Assembly (NCBI GenBank): GCA_030042795.1
Contig: JASHYZ010000317.1
Span: 1-7,420, forward strand
Direction of reading: 5' to 3'
Length of the DNA: 7,420 nucleotides
Source: Terriglobia bacterium
Lineage (GTDB): Bacteria; Acidobacteriota; Terriglobia; UBA7540
Positions 1 through 6,854 of this stretch are shown piece by piece. The stretch's first letter is position 1. Every line of letters begins with the position of its first letter. The notes under the pieces are model-generated. The model had not been told where the DNA came from. It ran no database searches and worked only from the letters and a program-made list of their open reading frames with translations. Both the position numbers and the translations under genes were made by a program.

Positions 1-410
1 CTGAAGTAGAGGAGCACGCCCCCAAACGCCGTTATCCAAAAACTCCAGGCATTCAAGCGGGGAAAGGCCATGTCACGCGCCCCGATCATCAAGGGCACCA
101 GGTAGTTGCCAAATCCGAACAGCACCGGCATGGCCACGAAAAAGATCATGGTGGTGCCGTGCATGGTGAACATGCGGTTGAAGACTTCGGGCGAGACGAA
201 CCTGTTATGGGGAACCGCCAACTGGATGCGCATGATGACGGCTTCGATGCCGCCCACCACCAAAAACACCAGGGCGTACCCGATGTACATAAGTCCGAGC
301 TTCTTGTGGTCGACGGTGATCGCCCAGTCATGAAGGACCTCAAGCCACGTCGCTCGGGCCTCGCCGGGCACCGTGATAAGACGAGGGATGGGTATGGAGT
401 CAGACGACAT
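1..410 (-). CDS. ctaD: Cytochrome c oxidase subunit I (CtaD), N-terminal part, cut by window edge
   Basis: Catalytic subunit I of a heme-copper (aa3/caa3) oxidase, an integral membrane protein that reduces oxygen to water and pumps protons. Only the first 136 codons are present; the gene runs off the left end without a stop. The protein begins MSSDSIPIPRLITVPG and continues with the family motif DWAITVDHKKLGLMYI (about residues 28-43). The first membrane helix follows (about 42-64), then the MFTMHGTTMIFF segment of helix II, where H84 is the expected low-spin heme a ligand. The run FGFGNYLVPLMIGARDMAFPRLNAWSFW (about 98-125) is highly characteristic of subunit I. The binuclear-centre ligands and K/D channel residues lie outside the window. 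The ATG at 410 is chosen because a good Shine-Dalgarno lies just upstream and the N-terminus fits the family. It is downstream of ctaC on the same strand, the usual ctaC-ctaD order, but with an unusually large 242-base gap. Confidence 0.96.
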   Translation of the reverse strand, partial: MSSDSIPIPRLITVPGEARATWLEVLHDWAITVDHKKLGLMYIGYALVFLVVGGIEAVIMRIQLAVPHNRFVSPEVFNRMFTMHGTTMIFFVAMPVLFGFGNYLVPLMIGARDMAFPRLNAWSFWITAFGGVLLYF

Positions 411-414
411 CGTT

Positions 415-420
415 CTCCTC
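415..420 (-). promoter_or_regulatory. Ribosome binding site of ctaD
   Basis: On the minus strand GAGGAG is followed by AACG and then the ATG at 410. This is a strong Shine-Dalgarno with a short 4-base spacer, and it supports the chosen ctaD start. Confidence 0.8.
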
Positions 421-457
421 GCGCGTCCAAAGGACGGAGCTGCCAGAGGGTGTGTGA

Positions 458-490
458 AAACTCCAGTTTCGGCAAGAGCGGCTTCGCCGC
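458..490. repeat. Two small hairpins in the ctaC-ctaD gap
   Basis: AAACT (458-462) and AGTTT (465-469) form a short palindrome around CC. GCGGC (478-482) and GCCGC (486-490) form a 5-bp stem with loop TTC. Both lie in the non-coding gap between ctaC and ctaD. Neither has a U-run on the minus (transcribed) strand, so an intrinsic terminator is not supported. The role is unknown; they could be part of an intergenic repeat mosaic together with the two hairpins at 513-559. Confidence 0.4.
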
Positions 491-512
491 CCTGGATATT
501 CTACGTTTGTCA

Positions 513-531
513 CATGGCCAAGATGGCCATG
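513..531. repeat. Perfect 8-bp inverted repeat, 3-base loop
   Basis: CATGGCCA (513-520) and TGGCCATG (524-531) are perfect inverted arms around AGA. The sequence immediately continues into a second hairpin at 539-559. Paired motifs of this type (a TGGCCAAGATGGCCA-like unit beside a GGCTTCCAGCC-like unit) are, from memory, recurrent intergenic repeats in Acidobacteria and Planctomycetes genomes. Within this window there is only one copy, so its repeat status is recalled, not shown. Confidence 0.6.
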
Positions 532-538
532 CCACGTG

Positions 539-559
539 GCACGGGCTTCCAGCCTGTGC
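539..559. repeat. Imperfect hairpin GCACGGGCT/AGCCTGTGC
   Basis: GCACGGGCT (539-547) pairs with AGCCTGTGC (551-559) around a TCC loop. It forms nine pairs including one G-T wobble. It sits 8 bases from the perfect hairpin at 513-531, between ctaC and ctaD. In the ctaC-ctaD transcript it could act as a processing or mRNA-stability element that sets the relative amounts of the two subunits. That role is inference. Confidence 0.55.
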
Positions 560-652
560 TTCGGCTTCACGAGCCGCTGTTATACAACGACGATTCTCAC
601 GGCGTTCGAAACTCCGCCCTTTCAAGCCCGGCCAATTCGGTCCGCGGCACCC

Positions 653-1723
653 TCAGCGCAGCGTCAACAAATAATCGTTGAGCCGGTCGAATTCCGGCCC
701 CGTCAGGTTCATGGCCGGCATCAACGATCCCGGCTTGAAGGCATCAGGGTCCTCAATCCACAAGCGAAGATTCTGCGGCGTATTAGCCGCCGCGCCGGCG
801 CCGATGGTGTCGCGGCTCATCAGGTGCGTCAGGTCCGGTCCAAATCGCCCGTTGGCCACGGTGCCCCTGGCCGCATGGCAATTGATGCACGCCGTGGTCT
901 CGAACACCCGCCGGCCCTCGGCTTCTGAACTACCGGCCGGAAGGTTCACCGCTGCCGGTTGCTGCTGAGCCTGTACCCAGCGATCGAAATCGGCACGCGG
1001 CTGGACGTACACGCGCAACAGCATCTTGGCGTGCTGAGTGCCGCAGTACTGCGCACACTGACCGAGGTAGAGCCCGGTCTGGTGCGGGTCAATCCACATG
1101 GTGTTGGGGTGGTTGGGAATCAGATCGGTCTTGCCCGCCAAGCGCGGCACCCAAAAGGCGTGGTCCGTGTCGGCCGAAAGTAGTGTCAAGAAAGTGGGCG
1201 TGGGTTGCTTGGGGTCGCTCACCGGCACGTGCAATTCGTTGGCGGTGACGAATCCGTATTGTGTGTACCGGAACTCCCACCAGAACTGGTGACCCACCAC
1301 CGTCACCTGGATCGCGTTGGCTGGCTGCCGCGCGTCCTGCACCTCGTGGATGACACGCGCTGTGGTGAGAAACAGCACGACGACAATGAGTACAGGAATC
1401 ACCGTCCAGGCCAGCTCAAGCTGGTTGCTGCCGTAAACCTGTGGAGGCTCACGGCCGTCATCGTCTTTTCGCCTCCTGAATTTGACGGCAGAGTATGCCA
1501 GCAGGCCGCCGACCACCACGAATATCACCGCGGTGACCGCGAGTACGAATAGCGACAGCCTGAAGATTGAATCAGCCGGCGTGGAGGCGGGCGAAAAAAT
1601 ACTCGTCGACGTCGAAGGTTGGCCCTGAGGCGCCGCGAAGGCGAGGCCGCCCAGCCAAAGAAAGACTAACAGAACTTGTAGCGTGCGCCCCCTGTTCGAG
1701 TTGGGAGAGCCCGGGATCCGCAT
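653..1723 (-). CDS. ctaC: Cytochrome c oxidase subunit II with fused C-terminal cytochrome c domain (caa3 type)
   Basis: This 356-residue subunit takes electrons through its own cytochrome c domain and its CuA centre and passes them to heme a in subunit I. A signal peptide (about 1-30, hydrophobic LQVLLVFLWLGGLAFA) precedes two membrane helices (about 55-79 and 102-126, the latter in ELAWTVIPVLIVVVLF). A periplasmic cupredoxin domain follows, with the aromatic WWEFRY patch at 148-153. CuA ligands are H188 (in DTDHAFWVP), C223, C227, H231 and M234 (in CAQYCGTQHAKM). The usual bridging-position glutamate is glutamine here (Q225). The C-terminal domain has heme motif C279-I-N-C282-H283 and a Met ligand at M335 or M338 (GSLMPAM). 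No obvious Shine-Dalgarno precedes the ATG at 1723, but no better in-frame start exists before the hydrophobic segment. It stops with TGA at 653-655. ctaD follows on the same strand. Confidence 0.96.
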   Translation of the reverse strand: MRIPGSPNSNRGRTLQVLLVFLWLGGLAFAAPQGQPSTSTSIFSPASTPADSIFRLSLFVLAVTAVIFVVVGGLLAYSAVKFRRRKDDDGREPPQVYGSNQLELAWTVIPVLIVVVLFLTTARVIHEVQDARQPANAIQVTVVGHQFWWEFRYTQYGFVTANELHVPVSDPKQPTPTFLTLLSADTDHAFWVPRLAGKTDLIPNHPNTMWIDPHQTGLYLGQCAQYCGTQHAKMLLRVYVQPRADFDRWVQAQQQPAAVNLPAGSSEAEGRRVFETTACINCHAARGTVANGRFGPDLTHLMSRDTIGAGAAANTPQNLRLWIEDPDAFKPGSLMPAMNLTGPEFDRLNDYLLTLR

Positions 1724-1792
1724 AGGATATGTGATCCCCGCGACGCGGCGAACTGAGCGGGAATTTTAGATTCGTTTACCAGCAGACCGGTT

Positions 1793-1822
1793 AACATACA
1801 CCCGACGGCTACGTGAATGCAA
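1793..1822 (-). promoter_or_regulatory. Candidate sigma70-like promoter for ctaC
   Basis: On the minus strand TTGCAT (1822-1817) and TATGTT (1798-1793) are separated by 18 bases and lie about 70 bases upstream of the ctaC start. Each box matches the consensus only partly, and no mapping data exist. This is a weak guess from pattern and position. Confidence 0.22.
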
Positions 1823-1927
1823 ACTGACGTATCGCGCCATCTAAAAATGTAACCAGAGGAGAGATCATCGCGACATTTAGGATGTAACCCGAGTCGACTG
1901 CGCTGAATTAACCGCGGACGGCGAGCC

Positions 1928-1956
1928 GGTTTGGCAAAGCTTTGGTTTGCAAAGCT
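1928..1956. repeat. Imperfect tandem repeat GGTTTGGCAAAGCT / GGTTTGCAAAGCT
   Basis: Two adjacent near-identical units at 1928-1941 and 1944-1956 differ by one base inserted in the first. Both contain GCAAAGCT, spaced 15 bases start to start, and the first also creates the palindrome AAAGCTTT. They lie 64 bases upstream of the GTG at 2020, where a regulator could bind, but no known operator is recognised and the similarity could be chance. Confidence 0.35.
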
Positions 1957-2005
1957 CTGTGAATCCACCTAACGCCGTGATAAACTCAGCGCATCTTGGA
2001 GGGTC

Positions 2006-2010
2006 GGGAG
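2006..2010 (+). promoter_or_regulatory. Shine-Dalgarno that favours the GTG start at 2020
   Basis: GGGAG at 2006-2010 lies 9 bases before the GTG at 2020. The in-frame TTG at 1996 has no comparable site upstream, and a GGAGGG overlaps that TTG itself. This decides the start of the large PSCyt1 gene. Confidence 0.5.
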
Positions 2011-2019
2011 ACGCGCAGC

Positions 2020-5000
2020 GTGGAGAGTGTTTTTTCGAAAGCAGTTCGGCGGTGGACTAAACTTCTGCTAGTTGCCGGCTTTGTTTTGGCCGCATTTCAC
2101 GCTCGCCCAGGCGAGCCTTTCCAGACTTCTCAGTCGAATGGCAGTGCTGCACCGTCAGCGGTTGTCGACTTTCAGAAGGACATCCAACCCATCTTCGAGC
2201 AGAATTGCTACGTTTGCCACGGACCCAACACACAGACGAGCGGCTTCCGGCTAGACGTGAAGCCGGCGGCGCTTGCGGGCGGTAAGAACGGCAAGGCCAT
2301 CATTCCCGGCAAGGCCTTGGAGAGCCCGCTTTACGCGCGGGTTGCGGGCCTCGGCGGCGTGAGCCGCATGCCCATGGGCGGCCAGCCTCTCGATCCAGTT
2401 TTGGTGGAGAAAATTCGCCGCTGGATTGACGGCGGTGCGAACTGGCCTGATTCCGCTTCCACCCCAACGGCAGAGTTTAAGAAACACTGGGCGTTCGTTG
2501 CCCCCAAGCTGCCTCCGGTTCCAAAGGTCGCGCATTCCGCATGGCCGAAAACTCCGATTGACAACTTTGTCCTCGCTCGCCTGGAAGCTGAAAAGCTTTC
2601 ACCCTCGCCGCCGGCCGATCGCGTCACCCTGCTACGGCGGTTGAGCCTCGACCTGATCGGTTTGCCGCCCACGCCCGAGGAAGTAGACGCGTTCCTGGCA
2701 GACAAGAGCAGCCGTGCTTACGAAAAGCAGGTGGACCGTTTGCTGAATTCTCCGCACTACGGCGAGCGCTGGGGCCGCGTGTGGTTGGATGCCGCGCGCT
2801 ACGCGGACTCGGACGGCTTTGAGAAAGACAAGCAGCGCCGCGTGTGGTTTTACCGGGACTGGGTAATCAACGCACTCAACCGCGACATGCCTTACAACCA
2901 GTTCATCATCGAGCAGATCGCCGGTGATCTGCTGCCGCATCCCACCCAGGACCAGATTGTGGCCACCGGCTTCCTGCGAAACTCCATGATTAACGAAGAG
3001 GGCGGGATTGACCCGGAGCAATTTCGGATGGAAGCCATGTTTGACCGCATGGACGCCATCGGGAAGGCCATCCTGGGCCTGACGATCAATTGCGCCCAGT
3101 GCCATGACCACAAGTTCGATCCGCTGAAGCAGGAAGAGTATTACCGCATGTTCGCCTTCCTGAATGATTCGAACGAGGCGAACGTTGCCGTCTACACACC
3201 CGCCGAGCAAATGAAGCGCACCGAAATTCTACGTCGCACCCGGGAGATCGAGGGCGATCTCCAACGTCGCGACCCGCGTTGGCAAGAGCAGATGGCGAGT
3301 TGGGAACAGCAAGTAAGCACCGGACAGCCCGACTGGACGGTGATCCGCCCGACAGTGGACGATATCTCGACGGGCGGGCAGAGATACTACTTGCAGGATG
3401 ATGGTTCCTTCCTCACTCAAGGCTACGCTCCGACCAAACACAAGGTAAAGCTGACGGTTCGAACGGACGTTCAGAACATCACGGCCTTCCGCCTCGAGCT
3501 GATGAACGATCCTAACCTGCCGATGAACGGTCCAGGCCGCTCGCTCAAAGGTGGCTGCGCGCTCACCGAATTCGAGGTTGAGGCGGCCCCGGCCGGCGCT
3601 CCGGACAAAGTCACAAAGATAAAGTTCGCCAAGGCCACGGCAGATATCAATCTTCCCGAGACCGTGCTGGAGCCGGAATTCGATGATAAGAGCGGCAAGC
3701 GTCGGGTCACGGGTCCGGTGGAGTATGCGATCGACGATAAGGACGAAACAGCCTGGGGCATCGATGCCGGTCCTGGACTGAGAAACCAGCCGCGAAAGGC
3801 CGTGTTCCAGGCTGCTTCGCCGATTTCCAATCCGGGCGGCACAATCCTCACCATTTATCTCACCGAAGACCACGGCGGCTGGAACAGCGATGACAACCAG
3901 AACAATAATATCGGACGCTTCCGCCTTTCGCTGACTACTGCGGTGGGCGCAACCGCTGATCCCGTGCCGCAGCGCGTTCGCGACATTCTTGCGATTTCGC
4001 CTGAGAAGAGGACGCCCGAACAGATTCAGACCGTCTTCGGTTATTGGCGCACCACGGTGTCGGAATGGCAGGCTGAGAACAAGGAAATCGCCGAAATTTG
4101 GAAAGAATATCCCGAGGGATCGGCTCAGCTCGTTCTGAATGAGCGCGCTCGTCCACGCGAGACACACGTGCTGACGCGCGGCGATTTTCTGAAGCCGGCC
4201 AGCCTCGTCACTCCGGGCGTGCCGGCTTTTCTCCAGCCCCTTCCCCAGGATGGAACTTGGAAGAACGGACAGCCCACGCGTCTCACGTTCGCCGAGTGGT
4301 TGGCCAGTCGCAATTCGCCCACTACCGCGCGTTCGATCGTGAATCGCGTTTGGCAGGCCTATTTCGGAATCGGAATCGTGGCCACGGCGGAGAACCTTGG
4401 TACCCAAGCCGAGCCGCCTTCGCATCCGGAGCTTCTCGATTGGCTCGCCGTGAACTTCATGGACGGTGGTTGGAGCCTGAAGAAGCTTCACAAGCTGATT
4501 GTGATGTCGGCGACTTATCAGCAGGCATCGCGCGTGACGCCGGAACTTTATGAGCGCGACCCTTACAACCGGTTGCTGGCGCGAGGGCCCCGGTTCCGCG
4601 TGGACGGCGAAGTAGTGCGCGACATCCAACTTTCTGCCAGCGGCTTGCTGAACCCGAGAGTTGGCGGTCCCAGCGTGTTTCCACCCGCCCCGACCTTCCT
4701 TTTCCTGCCGCCGGCGAGCTACGGTCCCAAGCCGTGGAAAGAATCCGCCGGTGACGATCGCTATCGCCGGGCCCTATACACTTTCCGTTACCGCTCGGTA
4801 CCCTATCCCATGCTGGAAGTTTTCGACTCGCCAAACGGCGATACGTCCTGCGTACGTCGCGCGCGCTCGAATACTCCCCTGCAGGCTCTGACCTTACTCA
4901 ATGAGCCGATGGCGCTGGAGTCCGCGCGAGCCCTGGCCGAGCAGGCTCTTCTGCACGGCGGGAGTACGGATGAGCAACGCCTCACTTACGCCTTCCGCCG

Positions 5001-5229
5001 GTGCCTAGCTCGCAATCCGGAGCCGCAGGAGATGGCAGCGTTGCTTACCTTCGTGCATAAGGAAACTGGGAGGTTCTCCGGCGGTGAGCTGAGTTCGTGG
5101 GATATTTTAGGCGGCAATCCGGCGCTGGCCTCTTTGTTGCCGCCCAACCTGACGCCGGCCCAGTTGGCGGGCTGGACCGCACTTTCACGTGTGCTGCTGA
5201 ACTTGGACGAGACGATTACGAAAGAATGA
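2020..5229 (+). CDS. Secreted PSCyt1-DUF1549-DUF1553 (PSD1) di-heme protein
   Basis: A planctomycete-type cytochrome of about 1069 residues. A signal peptide (KLLLVAGFVLAAFHA after a basic start) indicates export. The N-terminal PSCyt1 domain (about 50-140) has C63-Y-V-C66-H67 and a likely Met ligand at M117 or M119 (RMPM). DUF1549/PSCyt2 (about 165-385) holds a second heme-type motif C358-A-Q-C361-H362 inside CAQCHDHKFDPLKQEEYY. A middle part (about 400-715) begins with a charged, probably helical stretch and then looks beta-rich. DUF1553 (about 716-1000) shows SIVNRVWQAYFG, RFRVDGEVVRD and SVPYPMLEVFDSPNGDTS; the end, ALSRVLLNLDET, is typical of the family. Start: GTG 2020 is preferred over TTG 1996 (1077 residues) because of the upstream GGGAG. 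The biochemical function is not established. The domain set is often found beside DUF1501 genes and carbohydrate genes, as here, suggesting periplasmic redox chemistry on complex organic matter. The gene diverges from ctaC. Confidence 0.93.
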   Translation: MESVFSKAVRRWTKLLLVAGFVLAAFHARPGEPFQTSQSNGSAAPSAVVDFQKDIQPIFEQNCYVCHGPNTQTSGFRLDVKPAALAGGKNGKAIIPGKALESPLYARVAGLGGVSRMPMGGQPLDPVLVEKIRRWIDGGANWPDSASTPTAEFKKHWAFVAPKLPPVPKVAHSAWPKTPIDNFVLARLEAEKLSPSPPADRVTLLRRLSLDLIGLPPTPEEVDAFLADKSSRAYEKQVDRLLNSPHYGERWGRVWLDAARYADSDGFEKDKQRRVWFYRDWVINALNRDMPYNQFIIEQIAGDLLPHPTQDQIVATGFLRNSMINEEGGIDPEQFRMEAMFDRMDAIGKAILGLTINCAQCHDHKFDPLKQEEYYRMFAFLNDSNEANVAVYTPAEQMKRTEILRRTREIEGDLQRRDPRWQEQMASWEQQVSTGQPDWTVIRPTVDDISTGGQRYYLQDDGSFLTQGYAPTKHKVKLTVRTDVQNITAFRLELMNDPNLPMNGPGRSLKGGCALTEFEVEAAPAGAPDKVTKIKFAKATADINLPETVLEPEFDDKSGKRRVTGPVEYAIDDKDETAWGIDAGPGLRNQPRKAVFQAASPISNPGGTILTIYLTEDHGGWNSDDNQNNNIGRFRLSLTTAVGATADPVPQRVRDILAISPEKRTPEQIQTVFGYWRTTVSEWQAENKEIAEIWKEYPEGSAQLVLNERARPRETHVLTRGDFLKPASLVTPGVPAFLQPLPQDGTWKNGQPTRLTFAEWLASRNSPTTARSIVNRVWQAYFGIGIVATAENLGTQAEPPSHPELLDWLAVNFMDGGWSLKKLHKLIVMSATYQQASRVTPELYERDPYNRLLARGPRFRVDGEVVRDIQLSASGLLNPRVGGPSVFPPAPTFLFLPPASYGPKPWKESAGDDRYRRALYTFRYRSVPYPMLEVFDSPNGDTSCVRRARSNTPLQALTLLNEPMALESARALAEQALLHGGSTDEQRLTYAFRRCLARNPEPQEMAALLTFVHKETGRFSGGELSSWDILGGNPALASLLPPNLTPAQLAGWTALSRVLLNLDETITKE

Positions 5230-5232
5230 GCG

Positions 5233-5280
5233 TAGGGCCAACCCTTGGGTCGGCCTTGGCCGGGGCAAGCCCCGGCCCTA
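5233..5280. repeat. Nested inverted repeat with GC-rich core hairpin
   Basis: Just after the stop of the PSCyt1 gene, outer arms TAGGGCC (5233-5239) and GGCCCTA (5274-5280) enclose two hairpins. One is a small ACCC-TT-GGGT hairpin (5241-5250). The other is a strong stem GGCCGGGG (5258-5265) / CCCCGGCC (5270-5277) with loop CAAG. The outer and core arms compete for bases 5274-5277, so the structures cannot all form at once. No U-run follows directly. GC-rich elements of this kind recur, from memory, between genes in Acidobacteria. Confidence 0.65.
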
Positions 5281-5294
5281 GCAGCCTGCTAGGG
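5276..5294 (+). repeat. Hairpin CCCTAGC/GCTAGGG overlapping the preceding repeat
   Basis: CCCTAGC (5276-5282) and GCTAGGG (5288-5294) form a 7-bp stem with loop AGCCT, followed by TGTATTTT. The first arm shares bases 5276-5280 with the outer arm of the preceding element, so only one can pair at a time. The T-rich tail makes a weak intrinsic terminator or 3'-end stabiliser conceivable, but the tail is broken by other bases. Confidence 0.45.
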
Positions 5295-5316
5295 TGTATT
5301 TTCGAAGCAGAGTCCG

Positions 5317-5390
5317 CAGAGGTGCACAGAGATTTCTCTGTGTTCTCGGTGGCCTCTGGGGTGAGTTTTTCTTTGCACGCGCAGAAATCC
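5317..5390. repeat. Intergenic CAGAGG...CCTCTG inverted repeat, copy 1
   Basis: The inner arms CACAGAGA (5325-5332) and TCTCTGTG (5335-5342) are perfect around TT. The outer arms CAGAGG (5317-5322) and CCTCTG (5353-5358) also pair, and a T-rich stretch and TTGCACGC (5373-5380) follow. A diverged second copy lies at 7015-7090: CACAGAGAT, CTCGGTGG and TTGCACGC occur there in the same order. Similar 'CTCTGTGTTCTCTGTGG' sequence is, from memory, a widespread cryptic intergenic repeat in many bacterial phyla. It lies directly ahead of the DUF1501 gene. Confidence 0.65.
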
Positions 5391-5403
5391 AGAAGCTAGG
5401 AAT

Positions 5404-5408
5404 GGGAG
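5404..5408 (+). promoter_or_regulatory. Ribosome binding site of the DUF1501 gene
   Basis: GGGAG at 5404-5408 lies 6 bases before the ATG at 5415. It supports this start over the in-frame ATG at 5445, which has no such site. Confidence 0.65.
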
Positions 5409-5414
5409 CAGATC

Positions 5415-6854
5415 ATGAGTTGCCAAGATCATCTCTATCGCAACATGAAGCCGAAGGAGGTTGCCCGCCGCTGGTTTCTGCAGCAGTGTGGTGTGGGTCT
5501 GGGCGCCGTGGCGCTATCGAGCCTGCTGGCGGAGTCCGGTTTCGCTGCGCCGGACGTTGCTGCGGCCGATCCGCTTGCGCCCAAGAAGCCGCAGTTTGCT
5601 CCCAAGGCTAAGCGTGTGATCTTTCTCTTCATGGCGGGCGCGCCAAGCCACCTGGAGCTATACGATTACAAGCCGCAGCTCGCCAAGTTTGACGGGACCC
5701 TACCGCCGGCCGACCTGCTGAAGGGTTATCGGGCTGCGTTCATCAATCCCAATTCCAAATTGCTGGGTCCGAAGTTCAAGTTCGCCAAGTACGGGCAGAG
5801 TGGCACGGAGCTCTCCGAGTTGCTGCCACACCTTTCCAAAGTAGTGGATGACATCGCCGTGGTGAAGTCCATGGTGACGGACGCCTTCAACCACGCACCC
5901 GGCCAGTTGCTGATGAATACCGGAACCATGCAGTTCGGCAGGCCCAGCATGGGAGCCTGGGTCACTTATGGGCTGGGGTCGGAGTCGAAGGACCTGCCAG
6001 CCTTCGTCGTTTTCAGCTCCGGCAAAAAGGGACCGAGCGGCGGCAATTCGTGCTGGGGCAGCGGGTTCCTGCCCACCGTCTATCAGGGTGTCCAATTCCG
6101 CAGTAGCGGCGATCCGGTGTTGTACCTCTCAAATCCTCCCGGCGTAGACAATGCGCTGCAGCGCGATACGCTCGATTCAATCGACCGGCTCAACAAAATG
6201 CGCCTCGACGAAACCGGTGATCCCGAGATCGCAACCCGAATCAACTCGTACGAAATGGCGTTCAGGATGCAATCCAGCGCGCCCGAACTGATGGACCTTT
6301 CAAAGGAGAGCCAGAAGACCTTGGAAATGTACGGCGCCGAACCGGGGAAGCCTTCGTTTGCCAACAATTGCCTGCTGGCGCGGCGCCTGGTGGAGCGCGG
6401 CGTGCGCTTTGTGCAGCTTTATCACGAAGCCTGGGACCAGCATGACCATTTGGTGGAGGACATCTCGCAGAATTGCCGCGACACCGACCAGGCCTGCGCG
6501 GCGCTCATCCAGGACCTGAAGCAGCGCGGCATGCTGCAAGATACGCTCGTGATCTGGGGCGGGGAATTCGGGCGCACTCCGATGGTGCAGGGTGGGAACG
6601 ACGGCCGCGATCATCACCCGAACGCCTTCACCATGTGGCTGGCAGGAGGCGGCGTGAAGCCTGGCCTCACACTGGGCGAAAGCGATGACTTGGGCTTTAA
6701 CGTTACCAAGGATCAGGTCCACGTGCATGACCTGCACGCCACCATGCTCCAGTTGCTGGGATTCGATCACACCAAGCTCACTTACAAGTTCCAGGGCCGG
6801 AACTTTCGCCTTACCGACGTGCACGGTAACGTGGTCAAGCCCTTGCTGGCGTGA
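5415..6854 (+). CDS. Tat-exported DUF1501 family protein (alkaline phosphatase/sulfatase-like fold)
   Basis: A 479-residue DUF1501 protein, full length for the family. A twin-arginine signal (R18-R19 in [22 protein letters not shown], cleavage probably near residue 45) indicates export of a folded, possibly cofactor-bearing protein. Family motifs run in order: [18 protein letters not shown] (about 70-87), [12 protein letters not shown] (159-170), [15 protein letters not shown] (174-188), [12 protein letters not shown] (379-390), [21 protein letters not shown] (397-417) and [16 protein letters not shown] (435-450). E384, D399, H400, H401 and the histidines at 436, 438 and 441 are plausible metal ligands by analogy with the alkaline phosphatase superfamily; this assignment is inference. 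The real substrate is unknown. It lies 185 bases after the PSCyt1/DUF1549/DUF1553 gene on the same strand, the usual partner arrangement in Planctomycetes, Verrucomicrobia and Acidobacteria. The intervening repeats may uncouple expression of the two genes. Confidence 0.94.
   Translation: MSCQDHLYRNMKPKEVARRWFLQQCGVGLGAVALSSLLAESGFAAPDVAAADPLAPKKPQFAPKAKRVIFLFMAGAPSHLELYDYKPQLAKFDGTLPPADLLKGYRAAFINPNSKLLGPKFKFAKYGQSGTELSELLPHLSKVVDDIAVVKSMVTDAFNHAPGQLLMNTGTMQFGRPSMGAWVTYGLGSESKDLPAFVVFSSGKKGPSGGNSCWGSGFLPTVYQGVQFRSSGDPVLYLSNPPGVDNALQRDTLDSIDRLNKMRLDETGDPEIATRINSYEMAFRMQSSAPELMDLSKESQKTLEMYGAEPGKPSFANNCLLARRLVERGVRFVQLYHEAWDQHDHLVEDISQNCRDTDQACAALIQDLKQRGMLQDTLVIWGGEFGRTPMVQGGNDGRDHHPNAFTMWLAGGGVKPGLTLGESDDLGFNVTKDQVHVHDLHATMLQLLGFDHTKLTYKFQGRNFRLTDVHGNVVKPLLA

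Larger units (their letters stand above)
1724..2019. other. Divergent intergenic region between ctaC and the PSCyt1/DUF1549/DUF1553 gene
   Basis: About 296 bases separate two divergently transcribed genes. I see no credible coding region in it; the reading frame that crosses it on the minus strand has no recognisable protein features. The stretch is visibly more AT-rich than the flanking genes, as expected for promoters. It should hold the promoters for both the oxidase operon and the plus-strand operon. The supported details are the weak promoter candidate at 1793-1822 and the imperfect tandem repeat at 1928-1956. Confidence 0.6.

Noticed and set aside
513..559. CRISPR-like or recombination (att/IS end) site between ctaC and ctaD
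   Set aside because: There are only two unlike hairpins, no repeated spacer-repeat pattern, no target duplication and no transposase or integrase nearby.
146..674. Overlapping open frames on both strands across the ctaD start and the ctaC-ctaD gap
   Set aside because: They are out of frame with ctaD, which has unmistakable subunit I motifs and a good ribosome binding site. The frames continue into hairpin repeats and look like no protein family.
1666..1968. A 100-codon minus-strand frame upstream of and overlapping the start of ctaC
   Set aside because: It overlaps the ctaC signal peptide in another frame, has no protein-like features, and occupies the region where the divergent promoters should be.
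1981..1986. TAAACT as a -10 box for the plus-strand operon
   Set aside because: The nearest -35-like hexamer (TTGCAA at 1947) is 28 bases away, far outside the normal spacing, so there is no support for a promoter here.
3229..4629. A 466-codon open frame on the minus strand, opposite the PSCyt1/DUF1549/DUF1553 gene
   Set aside because: It lies wholly antisense to a clearly conserved coding region and its translation has low-complexity, Arg/His/Leu-rich composition without any recognisable motif. Long antisense frames are expected opposite GC-rich genes.
5276..5303. Intrinsic terminator after the PSCyt1 gene
   Set aside because: The hairpin is convincing but the following TGTATTTT is not a clean U-run, and the next gene on the same strand is a usual partner. 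I kept it only as a hairpin.
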